DNA from: JALYNX01 sp040902845
GTDB taxonomy: Bacteria; Actinomycetota; Acidimicrobiia; Spongiisociales; ZC4RG35
NCBI GenBank assembly: GCA_040902845.1
Contig: JBBDWM010000042.1
Location: 62,001 to 126,000 of the forward strand
Direction of reading: 5' to 3'
Length of the DNA: 64,000 nt
A program made the position numbers and the translations under genes. The notes below the pieces were generated by a model that saw only the letters and a program-made list of their open reading frames with translations, was not told the DNA's origin and did no database searches. Below, one piece after another: positions 24,408 to 32,608 of the stretch. Positions within the stretch are counted from its first letter, which is position 1, and each line of letters opens with the position of its first letter.

Positions 24408-25373
24408 ATGTCAGCCGGTGGCGGAACCAGGGCGATCATCGCCGCGATGCTGGCCAACGCCGGAATCGCCCTCGCCAAATTCACCGCCTATCTGGTCACC
24501 GGCTCGGCCTCGATGCTGGCCGAATCGATCCACTCGGTGGCCGACACCTCGAACCAGGGGTTGCTCCTCCTCGGAGGCAGACAGTCCCGCAAGGTCGCCG
24601 ACGACCACCATCAGTTCGGATACGGACGGGAGCGCTATTTCTGGTCGTTCGTGGTGGCGCTGGTGCTGTTCTCCTTGGGTGGGCTCTATTCGATCTACGA
24701 AGGGGTCTCCAAGATCCTCTATCCCCACGAGTTGACGTCGATCGGCTGGGCCATCGGCGTGCTCGTAGTGGCCATCGGATTGGAGACGTTCAGCTTCAGG
24801 ACCGCCATCGGGGAGGCGCGCAAGGTCAAAGGCGAGCGAGAGTGGCTGGGCTACATCCGAACCTCCCGCTCCCCCGAGTTGCCGGTGGTACTGCTCGAAG
24901 ACGCCGGTGCCTTGCTCGGTCTTCTCTTGGCTCTGACCGGGGTGGGGCTCTACGTGGTCACCGGTGACGAGGTCTGGGATGCGGTCGGGACACTCTGCAT
25001 CGGCGTGCTGCTGGTGGGAATCGCCATCTTCCTCACGGTCGAGATGAAATCGCTGCTGATCGGGGAGGCTGCCCTGGACGACCACATCAGGGCGATCGAC
25101 CAGGCCTTGACGGCCAGCCCTCACGTCGTGCGGGTTATCGATCTCCGCACCCAACACATCGGCCCCGAGGAGCTGCTGGTGGCTGCCAAGGTCGAGTTCA
25201 CGAAGCGCCTGACCAGCCCTCAGCTGGCGGCCGCAATCGACGTCGCCGAGGCATCGATCCGTAAGGCCCTTCCCTATGCCAGCCGGATCTATCTCGAACC
25301 AGACGTGTGGAAGGGAGGGCATGTCCCCACCTCGGACGGGGCGCCCGGGACCGAGGGCGAGGCTCGTGGGTGA
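24408..25373 (+). CDS. cation diffusion facilitator (CDF) transporter
   Basis: A 321-residue inner-membrane transporter with about six membrane segments and a C-terminal cytoplasmic domain. The signature begins SASMLAESIHSVADTSNQ, with the metal-site Asp of CDF transmembrane helix 2, and continues with the loop FGYGRERYFWSF. DAGALLGLLLALTG supplies the second metal-site Asp in helix 5. It is expected to export Zn, Mn, Fe or Co by proton exchange; the exact metal is not clear. Confidence 0.88.
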   Translation: MSAGGGTRAIIAAMLANAGIALAKFTAYLVTGSASMLAESIHSVADTSNQGLLLLGGRQSRKVADDHHQFGYGRERYFWSFVVALVLFSLGGLYSIYEGVSKILYPHELTSIGWAIGVLVVAIGLETFSFRTAIGEARKVKGEREWLGYIRTSRSPELPVVLLEDAGALLGLLLALTGVGLYVVTGDEVWDAVGTLCIGVLLVGIAIFLTVEMKSLLIGEAALDDHIRAIDQALTASPHVVRVIDLRTQHIGPEELLVAAKVEFTKRLTSPQLAAAIDVAEASIRKALPYASRIYLEPDVWKGGHVPTSDGAPGTEGEARG

Positions 25374-25433
25374 GGTTTCCCCTGGCCCCGACAGCCGGTA
25401 TCGTCCTGTGCTGAACGTGGACGACACGGACTC

Positions 25434-25507
25434 GCGGGTGTAGTTCAATGGTAGAACACGAGCTTCCCAAGCTCGGGGCGAGGGTTCGATTCCCTTCACC
25501 CGCTCCA
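25434..25507 (+). tRNA. tRNA-Gly (CCC anticodon), CCA encoded
   Basis: A 74-nt cloverleaf. The acceptor stem is GCGGGTG / CACCCGC, the D stem GTTC/GAAC, the anticodon stem CGAGC/GCTCG with loop TTCCCAA (anticodon CCC), a 4-nt variable loop and the T arm GAGGG-TTCGATT-CCCTT. The discriminator is T and CCA is encoded. The 3' end lies 2 nt before the start codon of dcd. Confidence 0.95.
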
Positions 25508-25509
25508 GA

Positions 25510-26088
25510 ATGATCTTTTCCGACAGGTCCATACGAGAGGCGATCGAGAGCGGGGTTATTGTCATCGATCCGTACGAGCCTTCCCACGTCCAGCCCTCTT
25601 CGGTGGATCTCCGGGTTGGCAATGGGTTCCGGGTCTTCGTCAACCATCGTTACAGCCAGATCGACCCCCGGGCCCCCCAATCGGATCTGACCCAATTGGT
25701 GGAGGTCGAAGCCGAAGAGCCATTCATGCTCCACCCCGGCGAGTTCGTGCTCGGCTCCACCCTGGAGCGGATCAAGCTCAGTGACGACCTGGTGGCCCGG
25801 CTCGAGGGCAAGTCCTCCCTGGGCCGTCTCGGATTGCTCATCCACTCCACCGCCGGGTTCATCGATCCCGGGTTCGAAGGTCACATCACCCTTGAGCTCT
25901 CCAATGTGGCAACGCTGCCCATCGCCATCTACCCGGAGATGAAAATCGGCCAGATCAGCTTCTATCGGATGACCACGGCAGCCGAGTTCCCTTACGGCTC
26001 GCCTGAGCTGGGATCGAAGTATCAGGGCCAGAGCGGGCCCACCGCCAGCCGATCTCATCAAGATTTCGATCGATCGGGCACTGACTAG
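25510..26088 (+). CDS. dcd: dCTP deaminase
   Basis: A 192-residue enzyme of the dCTP deaminase/dUTPase family; it converts dCTP to dUTP or, in bifunctional forms, straight to dUMP. Conserved segments are QPSSVDLRVG, ARLEGKSSLGRLGLLIHSTAGFIDPGFEGHITLEL and EMKIGQISFYRM, ending near SKYQGQSGPT. Actinobacterial homologues are often bifunctional, but I cannot decide this here. ATG 25510 starts 3 nt after the tRNA-Gly CCA, with no room for a ribosome site outside the tRNA. Confidence 0.93.
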   Translation: MIFSDRSIREAIESGVIVIDPYEPSHVQPSSVDLRVGNGFRVFVNHRYSQIDPRAPQSDLTQLVEVEAEEPFMLHPGEFVLGSTLERIKLSDDLVARLEGKSSLGRLGLLIHSTAGFIDPGFEGHITLELSNVATLPIAIYPEMKIGQISFYRMTTAAEFPYGSPELGSKYQGQSGPTASRSHQDFDRSGTD

Positions 26089-26235
26089 CGCGTTTGCGTA
26101 TAGTTCGATTTAGACCCGTTCTGCTCGACCCAGGGGGTTCGGGAGGCACAGACTGGGTTTTGGCGCCACGCCCTAATGAGTCCCCCCTCAGGAGCTTCCC
26201 CGGCTTCACAGGGCAAGTGGCAACCCCTCCAAAAT

Positions 26236-26258
26236 GCGGCGACCCCTTGGGTCGCCGC
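26236..26258 (-). terminator. terminator after dnaB and the 71-aa gene
   Basis: A 10-bp stem GCGGCGACCC / GGGTCGCCGC with a 3-nt loop. On the minus strand it is followed by ATTTTGG. It lies 10 bp past the stop of the 26269-26484 gene. The rest of the 180-bp gap after dcd (26089-26268) shows no gene; a TATAGT around 26098 is a possible stray -10 box. Confidence 0.7.
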
Positions 26259-26268
26259 GCGCGAGGGC

Positions 26269-26484
26269 TCAACCGCGCTCGTTTCCCCGCTTGTAGTCGC
26301 CGGTGAAGCGGGCCATCACCTGCTGCGGGTCCAGGGTCGTCACCCGGATAATGAACTTCTTCTTGACCGCATCGCCACGGAGGATCGTCACCTCCACGCC
26401 GTGGCGGCTGATCACGATCTCACCCGACTTCCTAACCTCATAGGAGTACCCGAGATCGGCCGCCAACGCATCTTCCCGGCTCAA
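26269..26484 (-). CDS. 71-aa hypothetical protein
   Basis: A small protein of 71 residues starting inside the dnaB stop (4-bp overlap, 26481-26484). It has a mixed alpha/beta look (EIVISRHGVEVTILRG, KKKFIIRVTTLDPQQVMARFTGDYKRG) and is positively charged at the end. The close coupling to dnaB suggests co-expression with the replicative helicase. I do not recognise the family. Confidence 0.65.
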   Translation of the reverse strand: MSREDALAADLGYSYEVRKSGEIVISRHGVEVTILRGDAVKKKFIIRVTTLDPQQVMARFTGDYKRGNERG

Positions 26485-27833
26485 GAGACATCCCGACCCA
26501 GATTGGCGAATCGGGTGAACTCGGGCTGGAAGGTCATCTCAACGGTCCCGGTGGCGCCGGAGCGATGCTTCTCGATGATGAGCTCGGCGATCCCCTTCTT
26601 CTCCTGATCCTCGGGGTGGTAGTACTCATGGCGGTAGACGAACATCACCACGTCCGAGTCCTGCTCGATAGCGCCCGACTCACGAAGATCGGAAAGACGA
26701 GGACGTCTGTTCTCCCGGGACTCCACCGAGCGATTGAGCTGAGAGACGGCGATGATCGGAACCGCGAGCTCCTTCGCCAGGTTCTTCAGGTTTCTGGTGA
26801 TCTCGGAGATCTCCTGTTGGCGGTTCTCTCGGGTCGAAGCCTGTAGAAGCTGGAGATAGTCGACAATGACCAGAGACAGCCCACGCTTTCGCTTCAGACG
26901 CCGGCATTTGGCCCTGATGTCGGTCACCGTGACCGACGAGGAGTCGTCGATGAAGATCGGCGCCTTGTACATCTTCCCCGCCGCATCGACAACCCGTTGC
27001 CAGAGCGGCCCGAGTTGGCCGTTGCGAAGCTTCTTGGAATCGACCTGGCCCACCGATGACAGGATCCTCTGAACGATTTCCTCCTTGGACATCTCGAGCG
27101 AGAAGATGGCCACCGGCTCCCCCTTGGCGGCGACGTTGGTGGCGATGTTCAATGCGATGGCCGACTTGCCCATGCCCGGCCTACCGGCAATCACCACCAG
27201 GTTCGCCGGCTGGATCCCGGCGAGCTTCTGGTCGAGGTCGACAAAACCGGTGGCAAGCCCGTTGATCTCCGACCCAAGCTGTTCGAGCGCCTCGATGTGC
27301 TCGAGGACGTCACTGAACAATGGCCCGACCTCGAGCAGGGTCTGTGAGCTGCGTCGCTCGGCGACACCGAGCACTGTCTGCTCGGCGCGGTCGAGGACGA
27401 TCGCGATTTCTTCGTCGATGTTGAAGGCGACCTCGGTGACCGACGCCCCGGCCCGGATCAGCTCCCGCCGTTTGCCGTGCTCCTCGACGATCCCGGCGTA
27501 GTAGACGATGTTGGACGTGGAGGGGACTATGTCGACCAGCCGGGTCAGGTAATTGACCCCACCGATCTTCTCCAGCTCCCCACGGCGACGGAGCTCCTCG
27601 GAAACCGTGACCGCGTCGATCGCCTGGTTACCGTCGAACAGCTGTCGCATTGACTCGAAGATGGCCTGATGGGCCGGGATGTAGAAGTCCTCGGGGTGAA
27701 GCCGGTCCATCACCTCGTTGACCGCATCCTCGGAAAGGAGCACCGCCCCGATCACCGATTCTTCCGCCTCACGGGAATGCGGAGGGCTCCGGTAACCGGG
27801 CCTCATCTCCGTCTGGTCGGTCAAGCTGCTCAT
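26481..27833 (-). CDS. dnaB: replicative DNA helicase DnaB
   Basis: A 450-residue hexameric helicase. The N-terminal domain starts around PHSREAEESVIGAVLLSEDAV. The RecA-like C-terminal domain has Walker A GRPGMGKSAIALNIA (about residue 222), Walker B-like LVIVDYLQLL and the arginine-finger region SRENRRPRLSDLRESGAIEQDSD. No intein is present, since all motifs are at normal spacing. ATG 27833 is chosen over the TTG codon just before it. The following 71-aa gene overlaps its stop. Confidence 0.96.
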   Translation of the reverse strand: MSSLTDQTEMRPGYRSPPHSREAEESVIGAVLLSEDAVNEVMDRLHPEDFYIPAHQAIFESMRQLFDGNQAIDAVTVSEELRRRGELEKIGGVNYLTRLVDIVPSTSNIVYYAGIVEEHGKRRELIRAGASVTEVAFNIDEEIAIVLDRAEQTVLGVAERRSSQTLLEVGPLFSDVLEHIEALEQLGSEINGLATGFVDLDQKLAGIQPANLVVIAGRPGMGKSAIALNIATNVAAKGEPVAIFSLEMSKEEIVQRILSSVGQVDSKKLRNGQLGPLWQRVVDAAGKMYKAPIFIDDSSSVTVTDIRAKCRRLKRKRGLSLVIVDYLQLLQASTRENRQQEISEITRNLKNLAKELAVPIIAVSQLNRSVESRENRRPRLSDLRESGAIEQDSDVVMFVYRHEYYHPEDQEKKGIAELIIEKHRSGATGTVEMTFQPEFTRFANLGRDVS

Positions 27834-27858
27834 CAACCCTTTTCTACCAACACCGTGG

Positions 27859-28003
27859 GACAGTTTTCGCGAACCGACGCGTCAAACCCTGACGGGTTAG
27901 GGGAAGATCGGCCAGCTTCGGGGGAAGCCAACGGAACATAGACCACATACGGGCCGTATTCCAAAACTCCGCGAAACACTGTCAAAAGACGCGAATCTTC
28001 CCC
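27859..28003. repeat. interlocking inverted repeats in the rplI-dnaB gap
   Basis: The 267-bp gap between dnaB and rplI holds no gene. It has two crossing inverted-repeat pairs: GACAGTTTTCGCG (27859-27871) with CGCGAAACACTGTC (27970-27983), and GGGGAAGAT (27900-27908) with ATCTTCCCC (27995-28003). The word CGCGAA occurs four times. The segment at 27941-27959 resembles half of the 47-bp palindrome family. Confidence 0.6.
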
Positions 28004-28045
28004 GAAAACCGCGAAATCAAGGGCTAAATCGGGATCGCTCAACCG

Positions 28046-28092
28046 TAATTGGGACGCACAGGTGCCATATACGGACCTGTGGCTCCCAATTA
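28046..28092 (-). repeat. 47-bp palindromic repeat, copy A
   Basis: First copy of a 47-bp imperfect palindrome with ends TAATTGGGA/TCCCAATTA and inner arms CACAGGT/ACCTGTG around a CCGTATATGG-like centre. Read on the minus strand it aligns without gaps to copies at 40413-40459 and 41416-41462. It lies 9 bp after the rplI stop, where it could fold as a terminator-like hairpin. Confidence 0.85.
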
Positions 28093-28100
28093 GGGGTGAC

Positions 28101-28550
28101 CTAAGACGCGGGAATGACGTCGAGGATGAGGGGGAATTCGACCTCGGGATGAAGCTTGATCTGGATCTCGTGGAGCCCGATCGCCTTGATCGGGGCGGGA
28201 AGCACCACGGTCTCACGCTCCAACTCGATCCCGGTGAACCTCTTGATCCCCTCGACCACGTCGTGGATCGAGATCGAGCCGTAGAGCCTGCCCTCGTCGC
28301 CCGCCTGAGCGGCCAGAACGACCCTCGTGCCCGCCAGATGGGTGGCGAGATTCTCGGCCTGTTCCCGGGCCCGCTGCTCGGCCTCGATGCGGGCCTCGCG
28401 GGTGGCTTCGGCCTGGGCCAAGGAGCCCTCGCTGGCCTTGACCGCCTTCTTCCTCGGCAGCAGGAAGTTGCGGGCGTATCCCTCCGCAACCTCGACTACG
28501 TCACCACGCTTGCCCAGCTCGTTGACATCGGAGGTGAGTATCAGCCTCAT
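28101..28550 (-). CDS. rplI: ribosomal protein bL9
   Basis: A 149-residue large-subunit protein. The N-terminal domain MRLILTSDVNELGKRGDVVEVAEGYARNFLLPRKKA binds 23S rRNA, a long helix rich in Glu, Arg and Ala links to the C-terminal domain (SISIHDVVEGIK, LPAPIKAIGLHEI). The start overlaps the rpsR stop as ATGA, so it is the last gene of rpsF-ssb-rpsR-rplI. Confidence 0.96.
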   Translation of the reverse strand: MRLILTSDVNELGKRGDVVEVAEGYARNFLLPRKKAVKASEGSLAQAEATREARIEAEQRAREQAENLATHLAGTRVVLAAQAGDEGRLYGSISIHDVVEGIKRFTGIELERETVVLPAPIKAIGLHEIQIKLHPEVEFPLILDVIPAS

Positions 28551-28819
28551 CGGGTGCTGAGATACGGGAGCAGGGCCATCTCACGGGCGCTCTTGATGGC
28601 GACGGCCACCTCACGCTGGTGACGCGGGCAGTTGCCGTTGACCCGACGCCCACGGATCTTTCCCCGGTCGGATATGTACTTGCGAAGGACCGAGGCGTCC
28701 TTCCAGTCGATGAACTCCACCCTTGCCTTACAAAACGCACAGGGTTTGGGCCGACCCCGGCGCACTTCCATCCCACGACGCCGCTTGGGTCGTGGGTTAT
28801 TGGTCGATTTGCGTGCCAT
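28547..28819 (-). CDS. rpsR: ribosomal protein bS18 (zinc-binding type)
   Basis: A 90-residue small-subunit protein with the family core YISDRGKIRGRRV and a basic tail. It carries CAFCKA and CPRHQ, so it looks like the zinc-binding (C+) form rather than the zinc-free paralogue. The start is ATG 28819. It lies 20 bp after ssb and overlaps rplI by 4 bp. Confidence 0.95.
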   Translation of the reverse strand: MARKSTNNPRPKRRRGMEVRRGRPKPCAFCKARVEFIDWKDASVLRKYISDRGKIRGRRVNGNCPRHQREVAVAIKSAREMALLPYLSTR

Positions 28820-28839
28820 CTAGTTTGAAACTCCTGAAA

Positions 28840-29289
28840 TCAGAACGGGGCCTCGTCGGGCCCGAAGCTGTCACGGGCGACCGGGGCCGGAGGGACGTCG
28901 CTGCCCTGGGCAGCGGCGAAATCACCACCTCCGGTGCGCGCCGTCTTGTTGACTGTGGCTGTGGCCCACCGCAGAGAGGGGCCGATCTCGTCGATTTGAA
29001 CTTCGACTACAGATCGCTTGTCCCCTTGGTCGGTCTCCCAGGTCCGCTGCTCGAGCCGGCCGGTGACGATCACCCGGGCGCCCTTCTGCAGCGACTCGGC
29101 GGCGGATTCGGCCTGCTCCCTCCACACGGTTCCGGTGAAGAAGCTGGTGTCTTCCTGCCACTCGCCGTCGTTGCCCCGCCAGCGGCGGTTCACCGCCATG
29201 CGGATCTTGGCCATTGCGACACCCGAGGGGGTGAAACGCAGCTCCGGGTCGTCGACAAGGTTGCCGATGAGTGTGACATTGTTCGACAT
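28840..29289 (-). CDS. ssb: single-stranded DNA-binding protein
   Basis: A 149-residue SSB. The OB-fold occupies residues 1 to about 110, with NNVTLIGNLVDDPELRFTPSG at the start and RVIVTGRLEQRTWE in the last strand pair. A short linker follows and the C-terminus ends acidic (DSFGPDEAPF), resembling the partner-binding DDxPF tail. ATG 29289 follows GAGGAG. It sits between rpsF and rpsR, the usual arrangement. Confidence 0.95.
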   Translation of the reverse strand: MSNNVTLIGNLVDDPELRFTPSGVAMAKIRMAVNRRWRGNDGEWQEDTSFFTGTVWREQAESAAESLQKGARVIVTGRLEQRTWETDQGDKRSVVEVQIDEIGPSLRWATATVNKTARTGGGDFAAAQGSDVPPAPVARDSFGPDEAPF

Positions 29290-29349
29290 TGAGATCTCCT
29301 CTTCTCACGTCCACCGACGATCATGCCGCGCCGGTGTGACGTATTCCAG

Positions 29350-29637
29350 TCAGCCGCCGAGCCGAACGATCTTGTGTCGAAGCACTTCGTCGGCGAGTGA
29401 AAGCATCCGGTCAAGTGAGTCGACGGCTCCCGCCTCAGCCTGGAAGTTCACCACCGAGTAATAGCCCTCGGAGAGATGCTCGATCTCGTAGGCGAAGCGA
29501 CGCTTCCCCCAGAGATCCTTGCTCTTGACGCTCGCCCCGTGTTCGGAGAGATACGACTCGAGTTCGCCAATCTTGGCGCCGAAGTCGTCCTCTGCAAGAT
29601 CAGGACGATGAATCGTCATTACTTCATAGTCGCGCAT
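29350..29637 (-). CDS. rpsF: ribosomal protein bS6
   Basis: A 95-residue small-subunit protein (MRDYEVMTIHRPDLAEDD...KSKDLWGKRRFAYEIEHLSEGYYSV...DEVLRHKIVRL). It binds bS18 on the platform of the 30S subunit. ATG 29637 has a strong AGGAGG 7 nt upstream; the longer frame upstream is not translated in all likelihood. First gene of the rpsF-ssb-rpsR-rplI operon. Confidence 0.96.
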   Translation of the reverse strand: MRDYEVMTIHRPDLAEDDFGAKIGELESYLSEHGASVKSKDLWGKRRFAYEIEHLSEGYYSVVNFQAEAGAVDSLDRMLSLADEVLRHKIVRLGG

Positions 29638-29749
29638 TCGACCTCCTGTGGACATCCGATTCGGAAGGCCCCATCTCTTTGATGGAGCAGGGGTTGCACG
29701 CATCCGAACGGCGCGAGACGTCGGTGCGGTCGCTGAAGTGTATCCGGAT

Positions 29750-30175
29750 TCACCCGTTTGCCCCATTCGGGGCGCCGCTCAGCAGTGCCCCATCTTCGAA
29801 CTCGTAGACCCCGGCTGGGGTCTCCAGCACCCAGGAGACATCGCCCGGTGACGCATAGAGGGGGCAGGGCTCGGCAGGACAGGGCGCCATCTCAGCACTC
29901 CCGATCAGGGCCCCGTTCTGCTCGAAGAACCAGATGTCGAGTGGGATCGGCACGTCCAACATCACGTAACGGACCGGGGCCGGAGTCTCGTAGACAAAGA
30001 GCATCCCGTCGGCACCGCCCGGGATCTCCTCGGCGTCCTTCAAACCGACTTGGCGCTCCTCGGGGCTATCGGCGATCAGTACATCGAGTTGCGTAGCCGA
30101 GATCTCGACAGGCACGGCTTCAGAGCCTTCAACCCGGTCGCCACTACAGGCAGCCACCAGGACGACCCCACACAA
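29750..30175 (-). CDS. DUF192-family lipoprotein
   Basis: A 141-residue protein with the DUF192 core: RQVGLKDAEEIPGGADGMLFVYE, PVRYVMLDVPIPLDIWFFEQNG and PGDVSWVLETPAGVYE. It starts with a short lipoprotein-like signal (CGVVLVAAC). The only standard start in the frame is TTG 30175, 5 nt after panB, and it leaves no basic n-region; the true start may be non-standard. The function of DUF192 is unknown. Confidence 0.78.
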   Translation of the reverse strand: MCGVVLVAACSGDRVEGSEAVPVEISATQLDVLIADSPEERQVGLKDAEEIPGGADGMLFVYETPAPVRYVMLDVPIPLDIWFFEQNGALIGSAEMAPCPAEPCPLYASPGDVSWVLETPAGVYEFEDGALLSGAPNGANG

Positions 30176-30180
30176 GACGC

Positions 30181-31029
30181 TTACCCGGACGACTGGCCCC
30201 TCAACAACTCCGCCACCACCTCGTCAGAGATGTGATAGCTCTCAGCTTCCCCGGGGAACGCACCGGATTGGATGTCGGCAGCAAACCGCTTCAAAGCCTC
30301 GATCGACTCCTCCCCCACGCTGGCATAGCTGCGCACGAATTTGGCGTGGTGCCCGAGACCGATCCCCAGCACATCGTGATAGACGAGAACCTGACCATCG
30401 GTGCTGGGCCCGGCGCCGATGCCGATGGTGGGGACGTCGACCTCCTTGGTGATCAACTCGCCAAGGACATCGGGCACCCCCTCGAGCACGATCGAGAAGC
30501 AACCCACTTCGGCCAGGGCCCGGGCATCGTCGATCATCTCACGGGCAGCGTCGACCACTTTGCCCTGCACCTTGAAGCCACCCATTGCATTGACCGACTG
30601 GGGAGTGAGGCCGAGATGGCCCATGACCGGGATCTCCGCATCGAGGATGCGCTCGATGACGGGAATCCTCTTCCGACCCCCTTCCAGTTTCACCGCCTCG
30701 GCGCCACCCTCCTGGACCAGACGGCCGGCGTTGCGGACCGCATCCTCGGGCGAGATGTGGAAGCTGAGCCAGGGCATGTCGACCACGAACAGGGAAGACG
30801 GCTGGGCCCGTCTGACCGCCCGGGCGTGGACGATCATCTCGTCGAGCCCGATCTCGAGGGTCGTGCTCATGCCGTGGACCACGTTGGCGACCGAATCGCC
30901 CACCAGGATGATGTCAAACCCGGCACGATCGGCGATCACTGCCGACGGGTAGTCATAGGCGGTGACCATCGTGATCTTGGGCCCACCCTTGCGAGCCCGG
31001 ATGTCAGGAGCCGTCAGTTTCTTGGTCAT
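30181..31029 (-). CDS. panB: 3-methyl-2-oxobutanoate hydroxymethyltransferase
   Basis: A 282-residue TIM-barrel enzyme of pantothenate synthesis; it transfers a hydroxymethyl group from methylene-THF to ketoisovalerate. Family motifs are MVTAYDYPSAVIADRAGFDIILVGDS (metal Asp at the end), VDMPWLSFH, VKLEGG (catalytic Lys/Glu region), GHLGLTPQSVNAMGG and PTIGIGAG. ATG start at 31029. The downstream DUF192 gene follows directly. Confidence 0.95.
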   Translation of the reverse strand: MTKKLTAPDIRARKGGPKITMVTAYDYPSAVIADRAGFDIILVGDSVANVVHGMSTTLEIGLDEMIVHARAVRRAQPSSLFVVDMPWLSFHISPEDAVRNAGRLVQEGGAEAVKLEGGRKRIPVIERILDAEIPVMGHLGLTPQSVNAMGGFKVQGKVVDAAREMIDDARALAEVGCFSIVLEGVPDVLGELITKEVDVPTIGIGAGPSTDGQVLVYHDVLGIGLGHHAKFVRSYASVGEESIEALKRFAADIQSGAFPGEAESYHISDEVVAELLRGQSSG

Positions 31030-31078
31030 GGTGGGGAAATGGTACTTAGGGGCGCCGGTGCCGGGAGACGGGGCCCCC

Positions 31079-31243
31079 AGTTAGCGGTCCACTCGTTATG
31101 GGAGTGGTTCGGGGGTTTGGGGGTCCAGCTGGCAGCGTACTCGGCGGGGGTGAGCCCACCGAGGCTGCTGTGGGGACGCCAGGTGCGATGTTCAACAGTT
31201 CGTCTCGGGCGCGGCCGTTGAACGATTCGATCCAGGGGTTCTG
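31079..31243 (-). pseudogene. IS3-family transposase remnant
   Basis: On the minus strand one frame reads NPWIESFNGRARDELLN, the block around the catalytic Glu of IS3-type transposases. A shifted frame right after it reads TWRPHSSLGGLTPAEYAAS, the C-terminal block. The intervening 25 or so residues are missing, so the gene has a deletion and frameshift. No terminal inverted repeats or second orf could be found. It marks the left edge of the accessory island. Confidence 0.75.
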
Positions 31244-31354
31244 TTCTTCTCGGTCGTGTCCAAGGCCCCGGTTGCGGTCACCACGAGCGACGTGATGGGT
31301 CGACTGCCAGTTGTGAAGCGTCGGCTTTCGCAGGGTGGAATCGGTTGACCAGCC

Positions 31355-32608
31355 TTGCGAATGGATGTCCACTTTGGTGGTTGGGATGCCGATAGGTGCC
31401 TGGTGGTAGCCGAACCTGACTCTTCTCCCCTGTTGGTGGTGGTCCGAAGCTGGCTCAGCCACATCTGCGCGACTGGCCACTCGGTTGGCTCGTCGACGCC
31501 GGTTCGCCGTGGCGGTGTCCGACCTTTGCTTGATGTGTTACTGCTCGGGTCCATGATCGGTCTGGCGGTGACGGACCAGACGGTGGTGTTCTTTCATCTT
31601 GCGTTCCTTGGGGTGCTGGTAGGCGCCATGTGCCTCCCGCTCAAGGCGTTCGTGCTTCGAGCTGTGGTCGTTGGGTCGGTTGCGTCGTTGGAGCTGGTCA
31701 GGGCGGTCGATGACGGCAGGGCGGTTGTCGACGAGCTGTGGGAGATCCCGCTGATGGGGCTGCTGTTGGTGCTCGCATACGGGCTCAAATCGCAGCAGGA
31801 GCAGGCGCAACGGCGGTTGGATAAGACGCGGTTTCGAGTGATCGCCGGCGTGGTACACGACATCCGCAATCCACTGACTTCCGCGTTGGGCTTTTCCCAA
31901 TTGATGGCCCAAGGGGTCCATGCCACTCAGCCGGAGGAGATGGTGGCGATGGCCGGGTTGATCGCCGACGCCACGTCCGAGGCCAATGAGATCATCGACG
32001 ATCTACTCGCGGCGTCCCGTCTCGAGGCAGGGGAACTCACGGTGGCGTCGGTGCCGGTCGATGTGTTGAGGATAGCCGACTCGTTGGTAAGTCATTACCA
32101 GCAGGAGGGCGATGAGATTCCGGTGCGTCGTCTGGTCGAGGTCGGCGAAATCGTTGGCCTCGGCGATGAGCTTCGTATTCAACAGATCCTCCGAAACCTG
32201 CTGACCAATGCCTGGCGGTACGGCGGTCCACACGTCGAGGTTCGGGTCGGACGGGACGAGTCGGCGGTGCTGGTGCAAGTGGTCGACGACGGTGCAGGAG
32301 TCCCCGACCATGACCGGGACCGAGTGTTCGAGCCTTTCACTCAGAGCAGCAGAGCCGACCAGTCTGTCCTCGAGTCGGTGGGAGTGGGCCTGTACACCTC
32401 ACGTCGGCTGGCCCAAATGATGGGCGGCAACCTCACCTACCGGTATGGAGGTGAAGAGTGCGTTTTCGAGCTGCGACTTCCGGTCGTCGAGCAGAGAACC
32501 CCGGCGGCGGCCGCTGACCGGCTCACCCCGACTGGCGGCCCCTCCATCTCAGCCTCCGAACGGCTTGCGGGATCGCAGCCGGACGCTAACGGCTCAGCAT
32601 CGTTGTAA
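31355..32608 (+). CDS. membrane-bound sensor histidine kinase 1 (orphan)
   Basis: A histidine kinase of up to 417 residues. Several membrane segments (about 58-110 and 127-143) are followed by the DHp domain with VVHDIRNPLTSALGFSQLM (phospho-His about residue 169). The ATPase domain follows, with N box QILRNLLTNAWRYGG, G1 VDDGAGVP and G2 SVGVGLYTSRRLA. The start is uncertain: ATG 31355 is the longest frame, but ATG 31553 is possible, since the first part overlaps the transposase remnant's flank. No response regulator is near. Confidence 0.85.
   Translation: MRMDVHFGGWDADRCLVVAEPDSSPLLVVVRSWLSHICATGHSVGSSTPVRRGGVRPLLDVLLLGSMIGLAVTDQTVVFFHLAFLGVLVGAMCLPLKAFVLRAVVVGSVASLELVRAVDDGRAVVDELWEIPLMGLLLVLAYGLKSQQEQAQRRLDKTRFRVIAGVVHDIRNPLTSALGFSQLMAQGVHATQPEEMVAMAGLIADATSEANEIIDDLLAASRLEAGELTVASVPVDVLRIADSLVSHYQQEGDEIPVRRLVEVGEIVGLGDELRIQQILRNLLTNAWRYGGPHVEVRVGRDESAVLVQVVDDGAGVPDHDRDRVFEPFTQSSRADQSVLESVGVGLYTSRRLAQMMGGNLTYRYGGEECVFELRLPVVEQRTPAAAADRLTPTGGPSISASERLAGSQPDANGSASL

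Noticed and set aside
24411..25643. 410-residue frame opposite the CDF gene, tRNA and dcd
   Set aside because: It would cross the tRNA-Gly and two convincing genes; no motifs.
26089..26268. additional RNA gene after dcd
   Set aside because: No cloverleaf or known RNA structure; only the minus-strand terminator hairpin is convincing.
26481..27833. possible intein in dnaB
   Set aside because: Walker A, Walker B and arginine-finger motifs lie at normal spacing and the length is normal.
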